A stretch of DNA of 64,000 nt, taken from positions 451,491 through 515,490 of the forward strand of contig NZ_FOIS01000003.1 of assembly GCF_900110455.1 (NCBI RefSeq), given 5' to 3'. Origin of the DNA: Natrinema salifodinae. Its GTDB lineage: Archaea > Halobacteriota > Halobacteria > Halobacteriales > Natrialbaceae. The translations under genes and the position numbers were made by a program. Positions 34,525-42,888 of the stretch are shown here, one piece after another; within the stretch, counting starts at the first letter, position 1, and the number at the start of each line of letters is the position of its first letter. The notes beneath the pieces are model-generated. The model worked only from the letters and a program-made list of their open reading frames with translations, was not told the origin of the DNA and did not search any database.

Positions 34525-34545
34525 GTCTGCTCCCAACACGGAGAC

Positions 34546-35133
34546 ATGAAGCTCCGGCAGAACGCGAAGCACTTCGCCTATCAGAAGGCACTCGAAACCC
34601 CCGGCGTCCGCTCGGTCGCCAAGTCGGGGCTCGTCAAACTCCACACCAAGATCTTCACCGGCAAGGCCGATCCCGACCGGGCCGACGAGCGGAAAGCCCA
34701 CCTCGACGCCCTCTTCGACGCCACGACCGACGCCTACCTGCGCGCGCTCAAGGAGGGCTACTCCGAGGCCGAGGCCCGCGAAATCACCCACATCCAGGCG
34801 AACTTCGACTTCTACAACCACGGCTGGACCGAGATGATGGAGATCCCGACCGACGAACTCGAGGCCCACTACGATCGCTATCGGGAGTTCTTCGATCGCT
34901 GGGACGTCACGATCGACGACCCGCTCGGCCAGTTCGCGCCCCCGGAGGGACTCCCCGAGGCCCCCTCGACGCCCGAGAAACTCGACGATCCCGATCATCC
35001 TCACGCCGAGGGCGGCTTCGCCGACGACGTCTACGTCGAGACCGACGAGGGCGAACTCGTCGTCGGCGGCCAGGACGAACCCGACGACGTCGATGCCTCG
35101 GAGGCAGTCGGCGTCGACGACGATGGCCACTGA
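34546..35133 (+). CDS. Conserved haloarchaeal protein (DUF6149-like)
   Basis: A 195-residue soluble protein. Residues 1-125 are helical and well ordered (KHFAYQKALETPGVRSVAKS; HIQANFDFYNHGWTEMMEIP); the last 60 residues are acidic and probably flexible. It resembles a family I recall as DUF6149, common in haloarchaea and without known function. No metal or catalytic motif is evident. It has its own promoter and is divergent from the oxidoreductase at 33032-34276. Confidence 0.7.
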   Translation: MKLRQNAKHFAYQKALETPGVRSVAKSGLVKLHTKIFTGKADPDRADERKAHLDALFDATTDAYLRALKEGYSEAEAREITHIQANFDFYNHGWTEMMEIPTDELEAHYDRYREFFDRWDVTIDDPLGQFAPPEGLPEAPSTPEKLDDPDHPHAEGGFADDVYVETDEGELVVGGQDEPDDVDASEAVGVDDDGH

Positions 35134-35386
35134 GCACGGGGCCAGGCAACGACTTCGTCGAGCGCGAGACCGGCCGCGGAATCGAATCGGCTCACGAGAC
35201 CGCGTGTCTGCGTGACTGACCTGCGGCCCCGCCGATCTCGTCCCGAGTTCCACCGCCTCGCTACGTTTCGAGACGGACGTCTCCGTCGCTCGCTCGGGAC
35301 GGTGTCCTGCTATCGAATCGACCGATCACCGCAATCGACAGTAACGGGCTCGTAACAATGGTTGTCTTCGACGTTTCTCGCCGCGA

Positions 35387-36652
35387 ATGCAGCGACGAAG
35401 CTACCTCGCCCTGGCGTCCTCGCTCTGCCTGGCCGGCTGTACCGGCGCAGCACCGATCGGTTCGTCGTCGGATTCCGACCCGAAATCGGACGCGGAGTCG
35501 AACTCGCCGTCGAAACCCGACCCGAACGAGCCGACGACGGACGCGTCGACGCGCGCGGGAATGGTCGACGACTTCGAAACCCTCGACACGTGGGAACCGT
35601 TCGGCGCGACGCTGTCGGCGGACCCGAATCGCTCGGCCGTCGGCACGCAGAGCGCGCGCCTCGAGATTCCGGCGGACCAGCGAACCGGCGGGATCGTGAC
35701 CGCGTTCTCGGAGCCCCAGGACCTGACCGACGTCGTCCCCGGCCTGGCCGTCGCGACGGATCGGCTCAACACGCCCTGGCTTCGCCTGGTCGACGACCAC
35801 GGGAACGAGATCAACTATCGCCGCGGAATCAAGGGCGGGCTCCCGCTCGTCCGGTACAACTTCGGGGTCGACGACGTCGACGCGGGGTTCGATCCCGCGG
35901 CCGTCCGCAAAGTACGGGTGTTAGCCTGGGCGGGCGACGAACCGTTGACGCTCTGGCTCGACGATTTCCACCTCGTGCCGCGGCCCGACACCGGGAAGGT
36001 GATGATCCAGTTCGACGACGCCCACGTCACCGATTATACGGAGGCGCTTCCGATCCTCGAAGAGTACGGCTATCCGGCGGTGACGTTCATCAATCCCGGG
36101 CGGCTCGAGGCCCAGCGGGACGGCGTCGAGGATCCCGGGGGGTTCCCTCGGATTACGATCGACCAGGCCCACGAACTCCACGACGCCGGCTGGGTCGTCG
36201 CCAACCACTGCTACTCTCATCCCCACCTCTCAGAACTCGACAGGGCGGCGCAGGAAGAGGAGATCAGTGCGGGTAAGGCCTGGCTCGAGGCAGAAGGCTT
36301 CGATGAGGGGGCTCGCTACTTCGCCTACCCCCACGGCGACTACGACGAGCGGACGCTCGAACTGGTCGCGGAGTACCACGACATCGGCTTCGCCGGCGGT
36401 CGTCCGGTTCAGGGATACGCCGTGAATCGGCGCCAGACGTCTCGGATCGGCGAACCGAGCGCCGAGCGGGCCCGGACGGCAATCGAGCGCACCGCCTCGA
36501 TGCGCGGGATCACCTCGCTGTTCTTCCATCGCCTCGAGGGCGACCTGCTCGCCGACTTCGAGGCGACGGTCGAGGCGATCCGCGAGTACGAGGCCGCCGG
36601 CGAGATCGACGTGATCCTCCCGGCGGACCTCGAGCCCGACCTCATGTTCTGA
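35387..36652 (+). CDS. Polysaccharide deacetylase-family lipoprotein
   Basis: A 421-residue exported protein. The start (MQRRSYLALASSLCLAGC) combines a twin arginine with a lipobox Cys18. A Ser/Asp/Pro-rich tether follows, then a jelly-roll-like binding domain (about 60-195). The NodB-type deacetylase domain (about 200-400) has motif 1 MIQFDDAHVTDY and motif 2 NHCYSHPHLSEL with the His-x3-His type metal ligands, and YFAYPHGDYDE as motif 3. It should remove acetyl groups from an N-acetylated glycan at the cell surface, perhaps part of an exopolysaccharide or S-layer glycan. No glycan cluster surrounds it. Confidence 0.88.
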   Translation: MQRRSYLALASSLCLAGCTGAAPIGSSSDSDPKSDAESNSPSKPDPNEPTTDASTRAGMVDDFETLDTWEPFGATLSADPNRSAVGTQSARLEIPADQRTGGIVTAFSEPQDLTDVVPGLAVATDRLNTPWLRLVDDHGNEINYRRGIKGGLPLVRYNFGVDDVDAGFDPAAVRKVRVLAWAGDEPLTLWLDDFHLVPRPDTGKVMIQFDDAHVTDYTEALPILEEYGYPAVTFINPGRLEAQRDGVEDPGGFPRITIDQAHELHDAGWVVANHCYSHPHLSELDRAAQEEEISAGKAWLEAEGFDEGARYFAYPHGDYDERTLELVAEYHDIGFAGGRPVQGYAVNRRQTSRIGEPSAERARTAIERTASMRGITSLFFHRLEGDLLADFEATVEAIREYEAAGEIDVILPADLEPDLMF

Positions 36653-36729
36653 GTCCGCCGACGAGACCAGCGGTACCGCTTCCCAAGCGGATAAGTACGC
36701 GGGGGGCACGGATTCGAACACCGACCGTT

Positions 36730-38007
36730 ATGGGCCTGAACGCGAACGACCGTTCGATCGCCGGGTTCACCATGGCGGGCCACGCGCTCGTCCACTGGTT
36801 CGAAACCTCGATTCCGATCTTCCTCGTCGTCTGGCTAAGCGAGTTCGACGTCGGCGTCGCCCTGTTCGGCATCGTCGTCGCGCTCGGCTACGCGCCTTTC
36901 GGCCTGGGCGCGCTCCCCGGCGGCATCCTCGCCGATCGCTACGGCACCAGGCCGATCGTCCTGGCGTGTCTCGGCGGAATGAGCCTCGCCTTCCTCGTCC
37001 TCGCCGTCGCGAACTCGATTTACGCCATCGCCGTCGGGCTGATCTGCTGGGGGATCGCCGCCAGCGTCTACCACCCCGCCGGTCTGGCGCTCATCAGTAC
37101 CGGCGTCGAGGAGCGGGGCACCGTCTTCGCCTGGCACGGGATCGCGGGCAACGCCGGCATCGCGCTGGGCCCGTTCGTCGCCGCGACGCTGCTGATCTTC
37201 CTCGACTGGTCGCTCGTCGCGGCGCTGCTGGCCGTTCCCGGGGTCATCGCCGTGCTCTACGGCCTGAGCGCGGAGTTCGATCCGACCGCCGCGGTCGAGG
37301 ACGGCGCGGACGCCGGCCCCGACGAGGCACTGTCGCCGTCCGAACTGGTCGGCGACTCGCGGACGCTGTTCGCGAGCGCCTTCGCCGTCGTCTTCGTCCT
37401 CGTCACGTTCGAGGGGCTCTACTACCGGGGGACGCTGACCTACCTCCCCGAGATCCTCCACGGGTTGCCGGCGATGGACAGCCTGGCGCTGCCCGCGAGC
37501 CTCGAGGGGATCGAGCCCGCCGATTACATCTACGTCGGCTTGCTGGTCGTCGGGATGGCGGGCCAGTATGCCGGCGGGAAGCTGACGGACCGCGTCCCGC
37601 CGGCCCGCGGTCTCATCGCCATCTTCGCCGTCCTCGCGGTCCTCGCGCTCGCATTCGTCCCGGCGACGGCGGCGGGCGTCGGCCTCGGACCGCTCGTCGC
37701 GCTCTGTGGCCTCCTTGGCTTCTTCCTCTTCGCCATCCAGCCGTTCTACCAGAACGCAGTCGCGATCTACACGCCGCCGGACGCCCGCGGGCTCTCCTAC
37801 GGCTACACCTACCTCGGCGAGTTCGGCCTCGGCTCGGCGAGCATCGCCGTCGGCGGCTACGTGCTGGGCGACCTCTCTCAGACGGCGTTTTTCGCCCTGA
37901 TCGCCGGGTTCGCGGTCGTCGGCGGGCTGCTCGCGGGCGTGTTGCTCACCGGCAGCGGCCGCTTTGCGGACGCGGAAGCGACCGCCGAGACGAACGCGGA
38001 CGATTGA
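36730..38007 (+). CDS. Major facilitator superfamily transporter
   Basis: A 425-residue MFS carrier with about 12 hydrophobic segments. The loop 2-3 motif is GGILADRYGTRPIVLA; the second half has GGKLTDRVPPARG. The central loop (about 185-215) is acidic (VEDGADAGPDEALSP), a normal haloarchaeal trait. It follows the deacetylase gene by 77 bp on the same strand. Helix 4 (ASVYHPAGLALIS) resembles carriers of the fosmidomycin-resistance type. Substrate unknown. Confidence 0.87.
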   Translation: MGLNANDRSIAGFTMAGHALVHWFETSIPIFLVVWLSEFDVGVALFGIVVALGYAPFGLGALPGGILADRYGTRPIVLACLGGMSLAFLVLAVANSIYAIAVGLICWGIAASVYHPAGLALISTGVEERGTVFAWHGIAGNAGIALGPFVAATLLIFLDWSLVAALLAVPGVIAVLYGLSAEFDPTAAVEDGADAGPDEALSPSELVGDSRTLFASAFAVVFVLVTFEGLYYRGTLTYLPEILHGLPAMDSLALPASLEGIEPADYIYVGLLVVGMAGQYAGGKLTDRVPPARGLIAIFAVLAVLALAFVPATAAGVGLGPLVALCGLLGFFLFAIQPFYQNAVAIYTPPDARGLSYGYTYLGEFGLGSASIAVGGYVLGDLSQTAFFALIAGFAVVGGLLAGVLLTGSGRFADAEATAETNADD

Positions 38008-38043
38008 CGGAAGAGCGGTCGCTTGCGGGCCGCCCGTCGCACG

Positions 38044-38207
38044 GCGCCGGCCGCCTGGCGGGCAGTCTCGATTCGGCGGCCCAGCGGTCCCCGCGCCGGC
38101 CGCCTGGCGGGCAGTCTCGATTCGGCGGCCCAGCGGTCCCCGCGCCGGCCGCCTGGCGGGCAGTCTCGATTCGGCGGCCCAGCGGTCCCCGCGCCGGCCG
38201 CCTGGCG
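38044..38207. repeat. 49-bp tandem repeat, 3.3 copies
   Basis: Copies are identical and spaced exactly 49 bp (the CCGCCTGGCG core occurs at 38051, 38100, 38149 and 38198). The period is not a multiple of three, so the array is not coding repeat units. Each unit contains the self-complementary CCGCCTGGCGG, which could fold as a hairpin. It sits in the 385-bp gap (38008-38392) between the MFS gene and the transducer gene; the rest of the gap holds only the transducer promoter (CTTTATG, about 38358-38364). Confidence 0.9.
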
Positions 38208-38392
38208 ATCCGGTTGGCGGATCGGATCGCTTCTGATTGTTTCTGATCGATTCGGAGCCGCTACGAAGGAGATCCGCGTACCTGAGCGATCTCGAATCGA
38301 AGCAACTGCTACTGCCGAGGCGGCCCCAATTATCAGTCCCGATAACCGCAACTCACACTTTATGTAGGGCCACGGCCACGCGAGTGATATCC

Positions 38393-41347
38393 ATGGGCAT
38401 TCGACGACTGGTGCCGGCGGTCATCAGAGGCAGGTACGCGGTCAAGTTCGGGATCGCGTTGCTGATCCTCGGACTGACCGTTGGCACGATCGGCCTCGTG
38501 GCGACCGCAACGGTCACCGACGAAGTCGAGCAACTGGTTCAGGACGACCACAACACGGCCGTCCAACAGGAAGCACAGAGCCTGCAGATGTGGCACGAAC
38601 AAAACCAGCGGACGGCGAACCTGATCGCGACCTCCGACGTCGTCGAGAGCGACGACACGGACGCGATCGAGGATAGCCTCGGCGACTGGCGGTTGGAACA
38701 CCGCACGGAGGTGTTCGAAATCTCGTACGTCGACACGAGCGATGACGCGGTTCTCGCCAGCACCGCCGCCAGGTTCCGCGACGAGTCGACCGATGTCTTC
38801 GTCGGCGTTCCCGACGACGCCTACGAGTCGCTCGATTCTAGCCCGACGTGGGTCTCCAAGCCGTACATCGCCGAGGATCACAACGGCGAGGAGACGCCCG
38901 TCGTGACCTACGTCGTCGCGCCGCCGGCCCACGACGATCGGGCGATCGTCTACACCGTCGATCTGGTCTCGTACATGCAGCGGGTCCACGTCAACGACCA
39001 CGTGACCATGATGGCCCTCGACGGGGACGACGACGTGATGGCCGACAGCGAGCACCTCGGCGACGCGTACGGCACGTTCGGCCTCGAGTACGGGAACGCG
39101 TCGCTTCCGGCGACCGCGCGCGAGTCGGGCGCTCATACGGGGATCACGGAGGAGTCGCCGTCCGGTGCGCTCGCCGCCGACGTATACGGGTTCGACACCG
39201 AAGAGTACGTAGTCAGCGCCGCCCCCGTCGAGGGGACCGACTGGGTCGTCGTCTACCACGAACCGACCGAGCAGGCCTACGGGTTTGTCTCCGCCGTCAG
39301 CGACTGGGGGCTCGCGGCCACGGGCTTCAGCGTCGTCATCATCGGACTGATCGGCGCCGTACTGGGTCGCAACACCGCCCGGTCGATCGACCGACTGACA
39401 GAGAAGGTCGAGCAGATAGAGGAGGGTAACCTCAACGTCGACCTCGAGACCGAGCGGATCGACAACATCGGCCGGCTCTACGACGGCTTCGACTCGATGC
39501 GCGACGCTCTCCGCGAACATATCAAGGAGACCGAAGCCGCACGCGAAGAGGCCGAGCGCGAACGCGAGCGTATTCAGGCGATCAACGACCAGCTCGAGAC
39601 GACGGCCGACGACTACAGCGACGTGATGGAGGCCGCCGCCGAGGGCAACCTGACCGCCCGCATGGAGGCCGACACCGAGAACGAGGCGATGGCCGACATC
39701 GCCGAGGACTTCAACGAGATGCTCGAGGAGATCGAGCGGACCGTCGCCGAACTCAACCGGTTCGCGACCGACGTCGCGACCGCCTCCGAGCAGGTCACCG
39801 CCTCCAGCGAGGAAGTCCGATCGGCCTCCCAGCAGGTCACGGAATCCATCCAGGAAATTTCCGACGGCGCCGATCGCCAGAACGAGTCGCTCCAGTCGGT
39901 CAATCAGGAGATGAGCGCGCTGTCGACGACGACCGAGGAGATCGCCGCTTCCTCGAACGAGGTCGCCGACATTGCCGAACGGACCGTCGACACCGGCCAG
40001 CAGGGCCAGGAAGCCGCCCAGGCGGCGATCACCGCCATGGACGAGATCGAAGACGAGGCCGGCGACGCGGTCGACGAAATACGCCGACTCGAGGAGGAGG
40101 TCCAGCAGATCGACGAACTGATCAACACGATCTCGGAGATCGCCCGCCAGACCAACATGCTGGCGCTGAACGCCAACATCGAGGCCTCCCGCTCCGCGGA
40201 CGGGAACAGCGACGACGAAGGGTTCTCCGTCGTCGCGAAGGAGGTCAAGGCCCTCTCCGAGGACGTCGCCGAGGCCGCCGACGAGGCCGAAGACCGGCTC
40301 GAGGCGATCCGAAACCGGACCGAAGCGTCCGCCGCCGAGGTCGCGGACACGAGCAGCGACATCGAAACCGCCAGCGACCAAGTCCAGAACGCCGTCGAAG
40401 CCCTCGAAGAGATCGCCACCCTCGCCCAGGAGACCAACGTCGGCGTCCAGGAGATCTCCGCGGCGACCGAAGAGCAGGCGGCCTCCACCCAGGAGGTCGT
40501 CGCGATGGTCGACGACGCGGCGACGATCTCCGAGGAGACGACCTCCGAGGCCGAGAACGTCGCCGCCGCGGCCGAAGAGCAGACGACCGCGCTGACCGAG
40601 GTCACGAAGTCCGCCTCGAACCTCTCCGAGCAGGCCGCACAGCTGTCCGAGGCGCTCGACCGGTTCGACACTGGTCTCGAGCGCGCGGACCTCGACCTCG
40701 AATCGACCTTCGACGTCGACGCGGACCTCGTCGCGACCGAGTCGGCGTACGAGGTCGACGACGCCGAATCCGACGACCAGGCGGCCGACCGGAGCATCAC
40801 GTTCGACGAAGCCGACGACGGCGGCGCGGAAGCCGGCGACGAAGGCGAGACGAACGAATCGGTCGTCGACGCGGTCGACGCCGACTCTACCGCTGCCGCC
40901 GAAGCGACGGCCGAAGTCGAATCGGCGGAGCCGGCAGCGCCCGTCGAATCCGACGAGTCCGAACCGGGCGAGACTGATACACCGGCCGCTGCCGATCGGC
41001 ACGACGACGCCGACGAACTCGATGCAGGAGAGATTCTCGGCATCGACGGCCAGGCGACCGACGAGGGCGAGACGGGCAGTCCCGATGCGGCCGAGTCCGC
41101 GGATCCGCTGGCCGAGGCGTTGGACGACGCGACCGCGCAGCCGCTCGATCGGACCGAAGGCAGTGACGGCGACGCCGACCAGGCGACGGCCGACGCCGGC
41201 GATACTGCAGACGGGGACGAATCGTCAGACGAGACCGAAGCCGAGCCTGAGCCTGCGGACGGAGCCGACGAGAGCGACGGCGACGAGAGCGACGGCGACG
41301 AGAGCGACGACGTGTTCACGTTCGGCCAGACCGCCGACGACGAGTGA
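38393..41347 (+). CDS. Methyl-accepting taxis transducer with acidic C-terminal tail
   Basis: A 984-residue Htr-type transducer. Membrane spans lie at about 17-38 and 303-325; between them is an extracellular sensor of about 260 residues, in size and pattern like a double Cache domain. A HAMP domain (about 326-378) and a second HAMP-like stretch (about 415-465) lead to the coiled-coil signalling domain (to about 755), whose tip is EIARQTNMLALNANIEASRS near residue 582, the CheA/CheW contact. The last 225 residues are Asp/Glu/Ala-rich and end in three repeats of DESDG. The ligand is unknown. The ATG at 38393 fits a CTTTATG element about 30 nt upstream. Confidence 0.93.
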   Translation: MGIRRLVPAVIRGRYAVKFGIALLILGLTVGTIGLVATATVTDEVEQLVQDDHNTAVQQEAQSLQMWHEQNQRTANLIATSDVVESDDTDAIEDSLGDWRLEHRTEVFEISYVDTSDDAVLASTAARFRDESTDVFVGVPDDAYESLDSSPTWVSKPYIAEDHNGEETPVVTYVVAPPAHDDRAIVYTVDLVSYMQRVHVNDHVTMMALDGDDDVMADSEHLGDAYGTFGLEYGNASLPATARESGAHTGITEESPSGALAADVYGFDTEEYVVSAAPVEGTDWVVVYHEPTEQAYGFVSAVSDWGLAATGFSVVIIGLIGAVLGRNTARSIDRLTEKVEQIEEGNLNVDLETERIDNIGRLYDGFDSMRDALREHIKETEAAREEAERERERIQAINDQLETTADDYSDVMEAAAEGNLTARMEADTENEAMADIAEDFNEMLEEIERTVAELNRFATDVATASEQVTASSEEVRSASQQVTESIQEISDGADRQNESLQSVNQEMSALSTTTEEIAASSNEVADIAERTVDTGQQGQEAAQAAITAMDEIEDEAGDAVDEIRRLEEEVQQIDELINTISEIARQTNMLALNANIEASRSADGNSDDEGFSVVAKEVKALSEDVAEAADEAEDRLEAIRNRTEASAAEVADTSSDIETASDQVQNAVEALEEIATLAQETNVGVQEISAATEEQAASTQEVVAMVDDAATISEETTSEAENVAAAAEEQTTALTEVTKSASNLSEQAAQLSEALDRFDTGLERADLDLESTFDVDADLVATESAYEVDDAESDDQAADRSITFDEADDGGAEAGDEGETNESVVDAVDADSTAAAEATAEVESAEPAAPVESDESEPGETDTPAAADRHDDADELDAGEILGIDGQATDEGETGSPDAAESADPLAEALDDATAQPLDRTEGSDGDADQATADAGDTADGDESSDETEAEPEPADGADESDGDESDGDESDDVFTFGQTADDE

Positions 41348-41406
41348 TCGGCTAGCCGGTCGCGACCGCCGGCGTTCGATCGAGTTGCTCTGCTTCCGTT
41401 CCCCTG

Positions 41407-41411
41407 TTTTT
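41407..41411 (+). terminator. Poly-T candidate terminator after the transducer
   Basis: A run of five T followed by pyrimidine-rich sequence about 60 nt after the transducer stop. Archaeal termination often needs only such T-rich sequence; weak evidence. Confidence 0.3.
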
Positions 41412-41531
41412 CTCCTGCTCCTCTCGTGATCGATCGCCGTCGCCGGATTGGAGACGCGCTGTCGGTATCGTCACCGACCGCGGTCGGCGTCGTTCGCTAC
41501 CTTTTTGCCTGCACTCTCGGAAAGCATGGGC

Positions 41532-42413
41532 ATGCTCACCGTGCGGGCACCTGCGACGAGCGCGAACCTCGGGAGTGGCTTCGACGTCTTCGGCGTCGCT
41601 CTCGGGACGCCCGCCGACGTGGTCCGTGTCGAACGGGCGCCGGAGACGACGATCATGGTCACCGGCGCCGGCAGCGAGTACATTCCGGAGGACCCCGAGA
41701 AGAACACCGTCGGTGCGGTCGCGGAGGCGCTCGACGCCCCGGCCCGCATTCGGATCGACAAGGGCGTCCGGCCCTCCTCCGGACTGGGCTCGTCGGCCGC
41801 GAGCGCGGCCGCTGCGGCGGTCGCCTTGAACGCCCTCTACGATCGCGGCCGCTCGCGAAAAGAGCTCGTCCCCGTCGCCGCCGAGGGCGAAGCGCTCGTC
41901 TCCGGCGAGGCCCACGCGGACAACGTCGCCCCCGCGCTGCTCGGGGGCTTTACCGTCGTCACCGACGACGGCGTCACGCAGGTCGACGCCTCCGTGCCCG
42001 TCGTCGCCTGCCTCCCCGACCTCTCCGTCTCCACGCGGGACGCGCGCGGCGTCGTCCCCGACTCGGCGCCCATGGACGAGATCGTCACCACCGTCGGCAA
42101 CGCCGCCACGCTCACCGTCGGAATGACTCGCGACGATCCCGACCTCGTCGGCCAGGGAATGGACGACGGCATCGTCACGCCCGAACGGACCGAACTCATC
42201 GAGGGCTACGACCGGGTCCGCCAGGCGGCCCTCGACGCGGGCGCGACCGGCGTGACGGTCAGCGGTGCCGGCCCAGGGGTGCTCGCGGTCTGTCACCGAC
42301 GCGACCAGCGGCCGATCGCGGGTGCGATGGTCGACGCCTTCGACGCGGTCGGAATCGAGAGCCGCGCTTACCAGACGACCGTCGGCGAGGGCGCGCGGCT
42401 CTATCGCGAGTAG
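41532..42413 (+). CDS. thrB: Homoserine kinase
   Basis: ThrB phosphorylates homoserine, the step before threonine synthase. The 293-residue GHMP kinase has the N-terminal APATSANLGSGFDVFG, the phosphate-binding loop GVRPSSGLGSSAASAAAA (about residues 78-95) and the C-terminal GVTVSGAGPGVLAV. The length matches archaeal ThrB. ATGs at 41526 and 41532 are both possible; the second gives the usual family start. A T-rich element (CTTTTTG, 41501-41507) precedes it. The stop is 6 bp before the small membrane gene, so the two probably form an operon. Confidence 0.95.
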   Translation: MLTVRAPATSANLGSGFDVFGVALGTPADVVRVERAPETTIMVTGAGSEYIPEDPEKNTVGAVAEALDAPARIRIDKGVRPSSGLGSSAASAAAAAVALNALYDRGRSRKELVPVAAEGEALVSGEAHADNVAPALLGGFTVVTDDGVTQVDASVPVVACLPDLSVSTRDARGVVPDSAPMDEIVTTVGNAATLTVGMTRDDPDLVGQGMDDGIVTPERTELIEGYDRVRQAALDAGATGVTVSGAGPGVLAVCHRRDQRPIAGAMVDAFDAVGIESRAYQTTVGEGARLYRE

Positions 42414-42419
42414 GTCCCG

Positions 42420-42749
42420 ATGGGTGCCCGAGTGGACGGTATCCTTGCGGGCGTGGCGCTGCTCGCGTTCGTTTTCGCGTTCTTCGTGACCGATGCGCCC
42501 CTCTCGACACCCCTCCTCGTCCTCGGCGGTACGGGAACGATCGCATTCGAACTCGCTGCGAGTCGTCACAGCCGGGCCGTTCGTCGCGTCTGGGAGCGTC
42601 CCGTCGTCCAACTGACGGCGCTCGCCGGCGCCGTCGCGATCGCCGGCGGCGGCGCGGTCGTCGCGCCCGTACTCGTCCTCTCGGCGGGAATCGGCGCGCT
42701 GGTGACGTATCTGCTCTTTCTCTCGGTCGTCGTCGCGATCCGGTCGTGA
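42420..42749 (+). CDS. Small membrane protein downstream of thrB
   Basis: A 109-residue protein with about four short hydrophobic segments (residues 6-22, 25-40, 60-78 and 85-105) and one basic loop (SRHSRAVRRVWERP). It begins 6 bp after the thrB stop, so co-transcription is likely. No link to threonine synthesis can be read from the sequence. Confidence 0.6.
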   Translation: MGARVDGILAGVALLAFVFAFFVTDAPLSTPLLVLGGTGTIAFELAASRHSRAVRRVWERPVVQLTALAGAVAIAGGGAVVAPVLVLSAGIGALVTYLLFLSVVVAIRS

Positions 42750-42888
42750 GTCGGTCGCCGATTGGTTCCGCGTGAGAACCGGCCGACTGACCGCGGACGG
42801 TAACGACCGTCTACCGAACGGTATGCCGTGTCTTCCGGGCGTGAAGCCGATTGGTAACTATCCGTGACAGTCAGGAATCGGTTCCCGT

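Noticed and set aside
38237-38392. N-terminal extension of the transducer frame
   Set aside because: The extension is Arg/Leu-rich with no family resemblance, and a TATA element lies within it, about 30 nt before the ATG at 38393.
41260-41320. Short periodic repeats that could suggest a CRISPR-like array
   Set aside because: They are 15-bp in-frame units coding DESDG in the acidic tail of the transducer, with no spacers.
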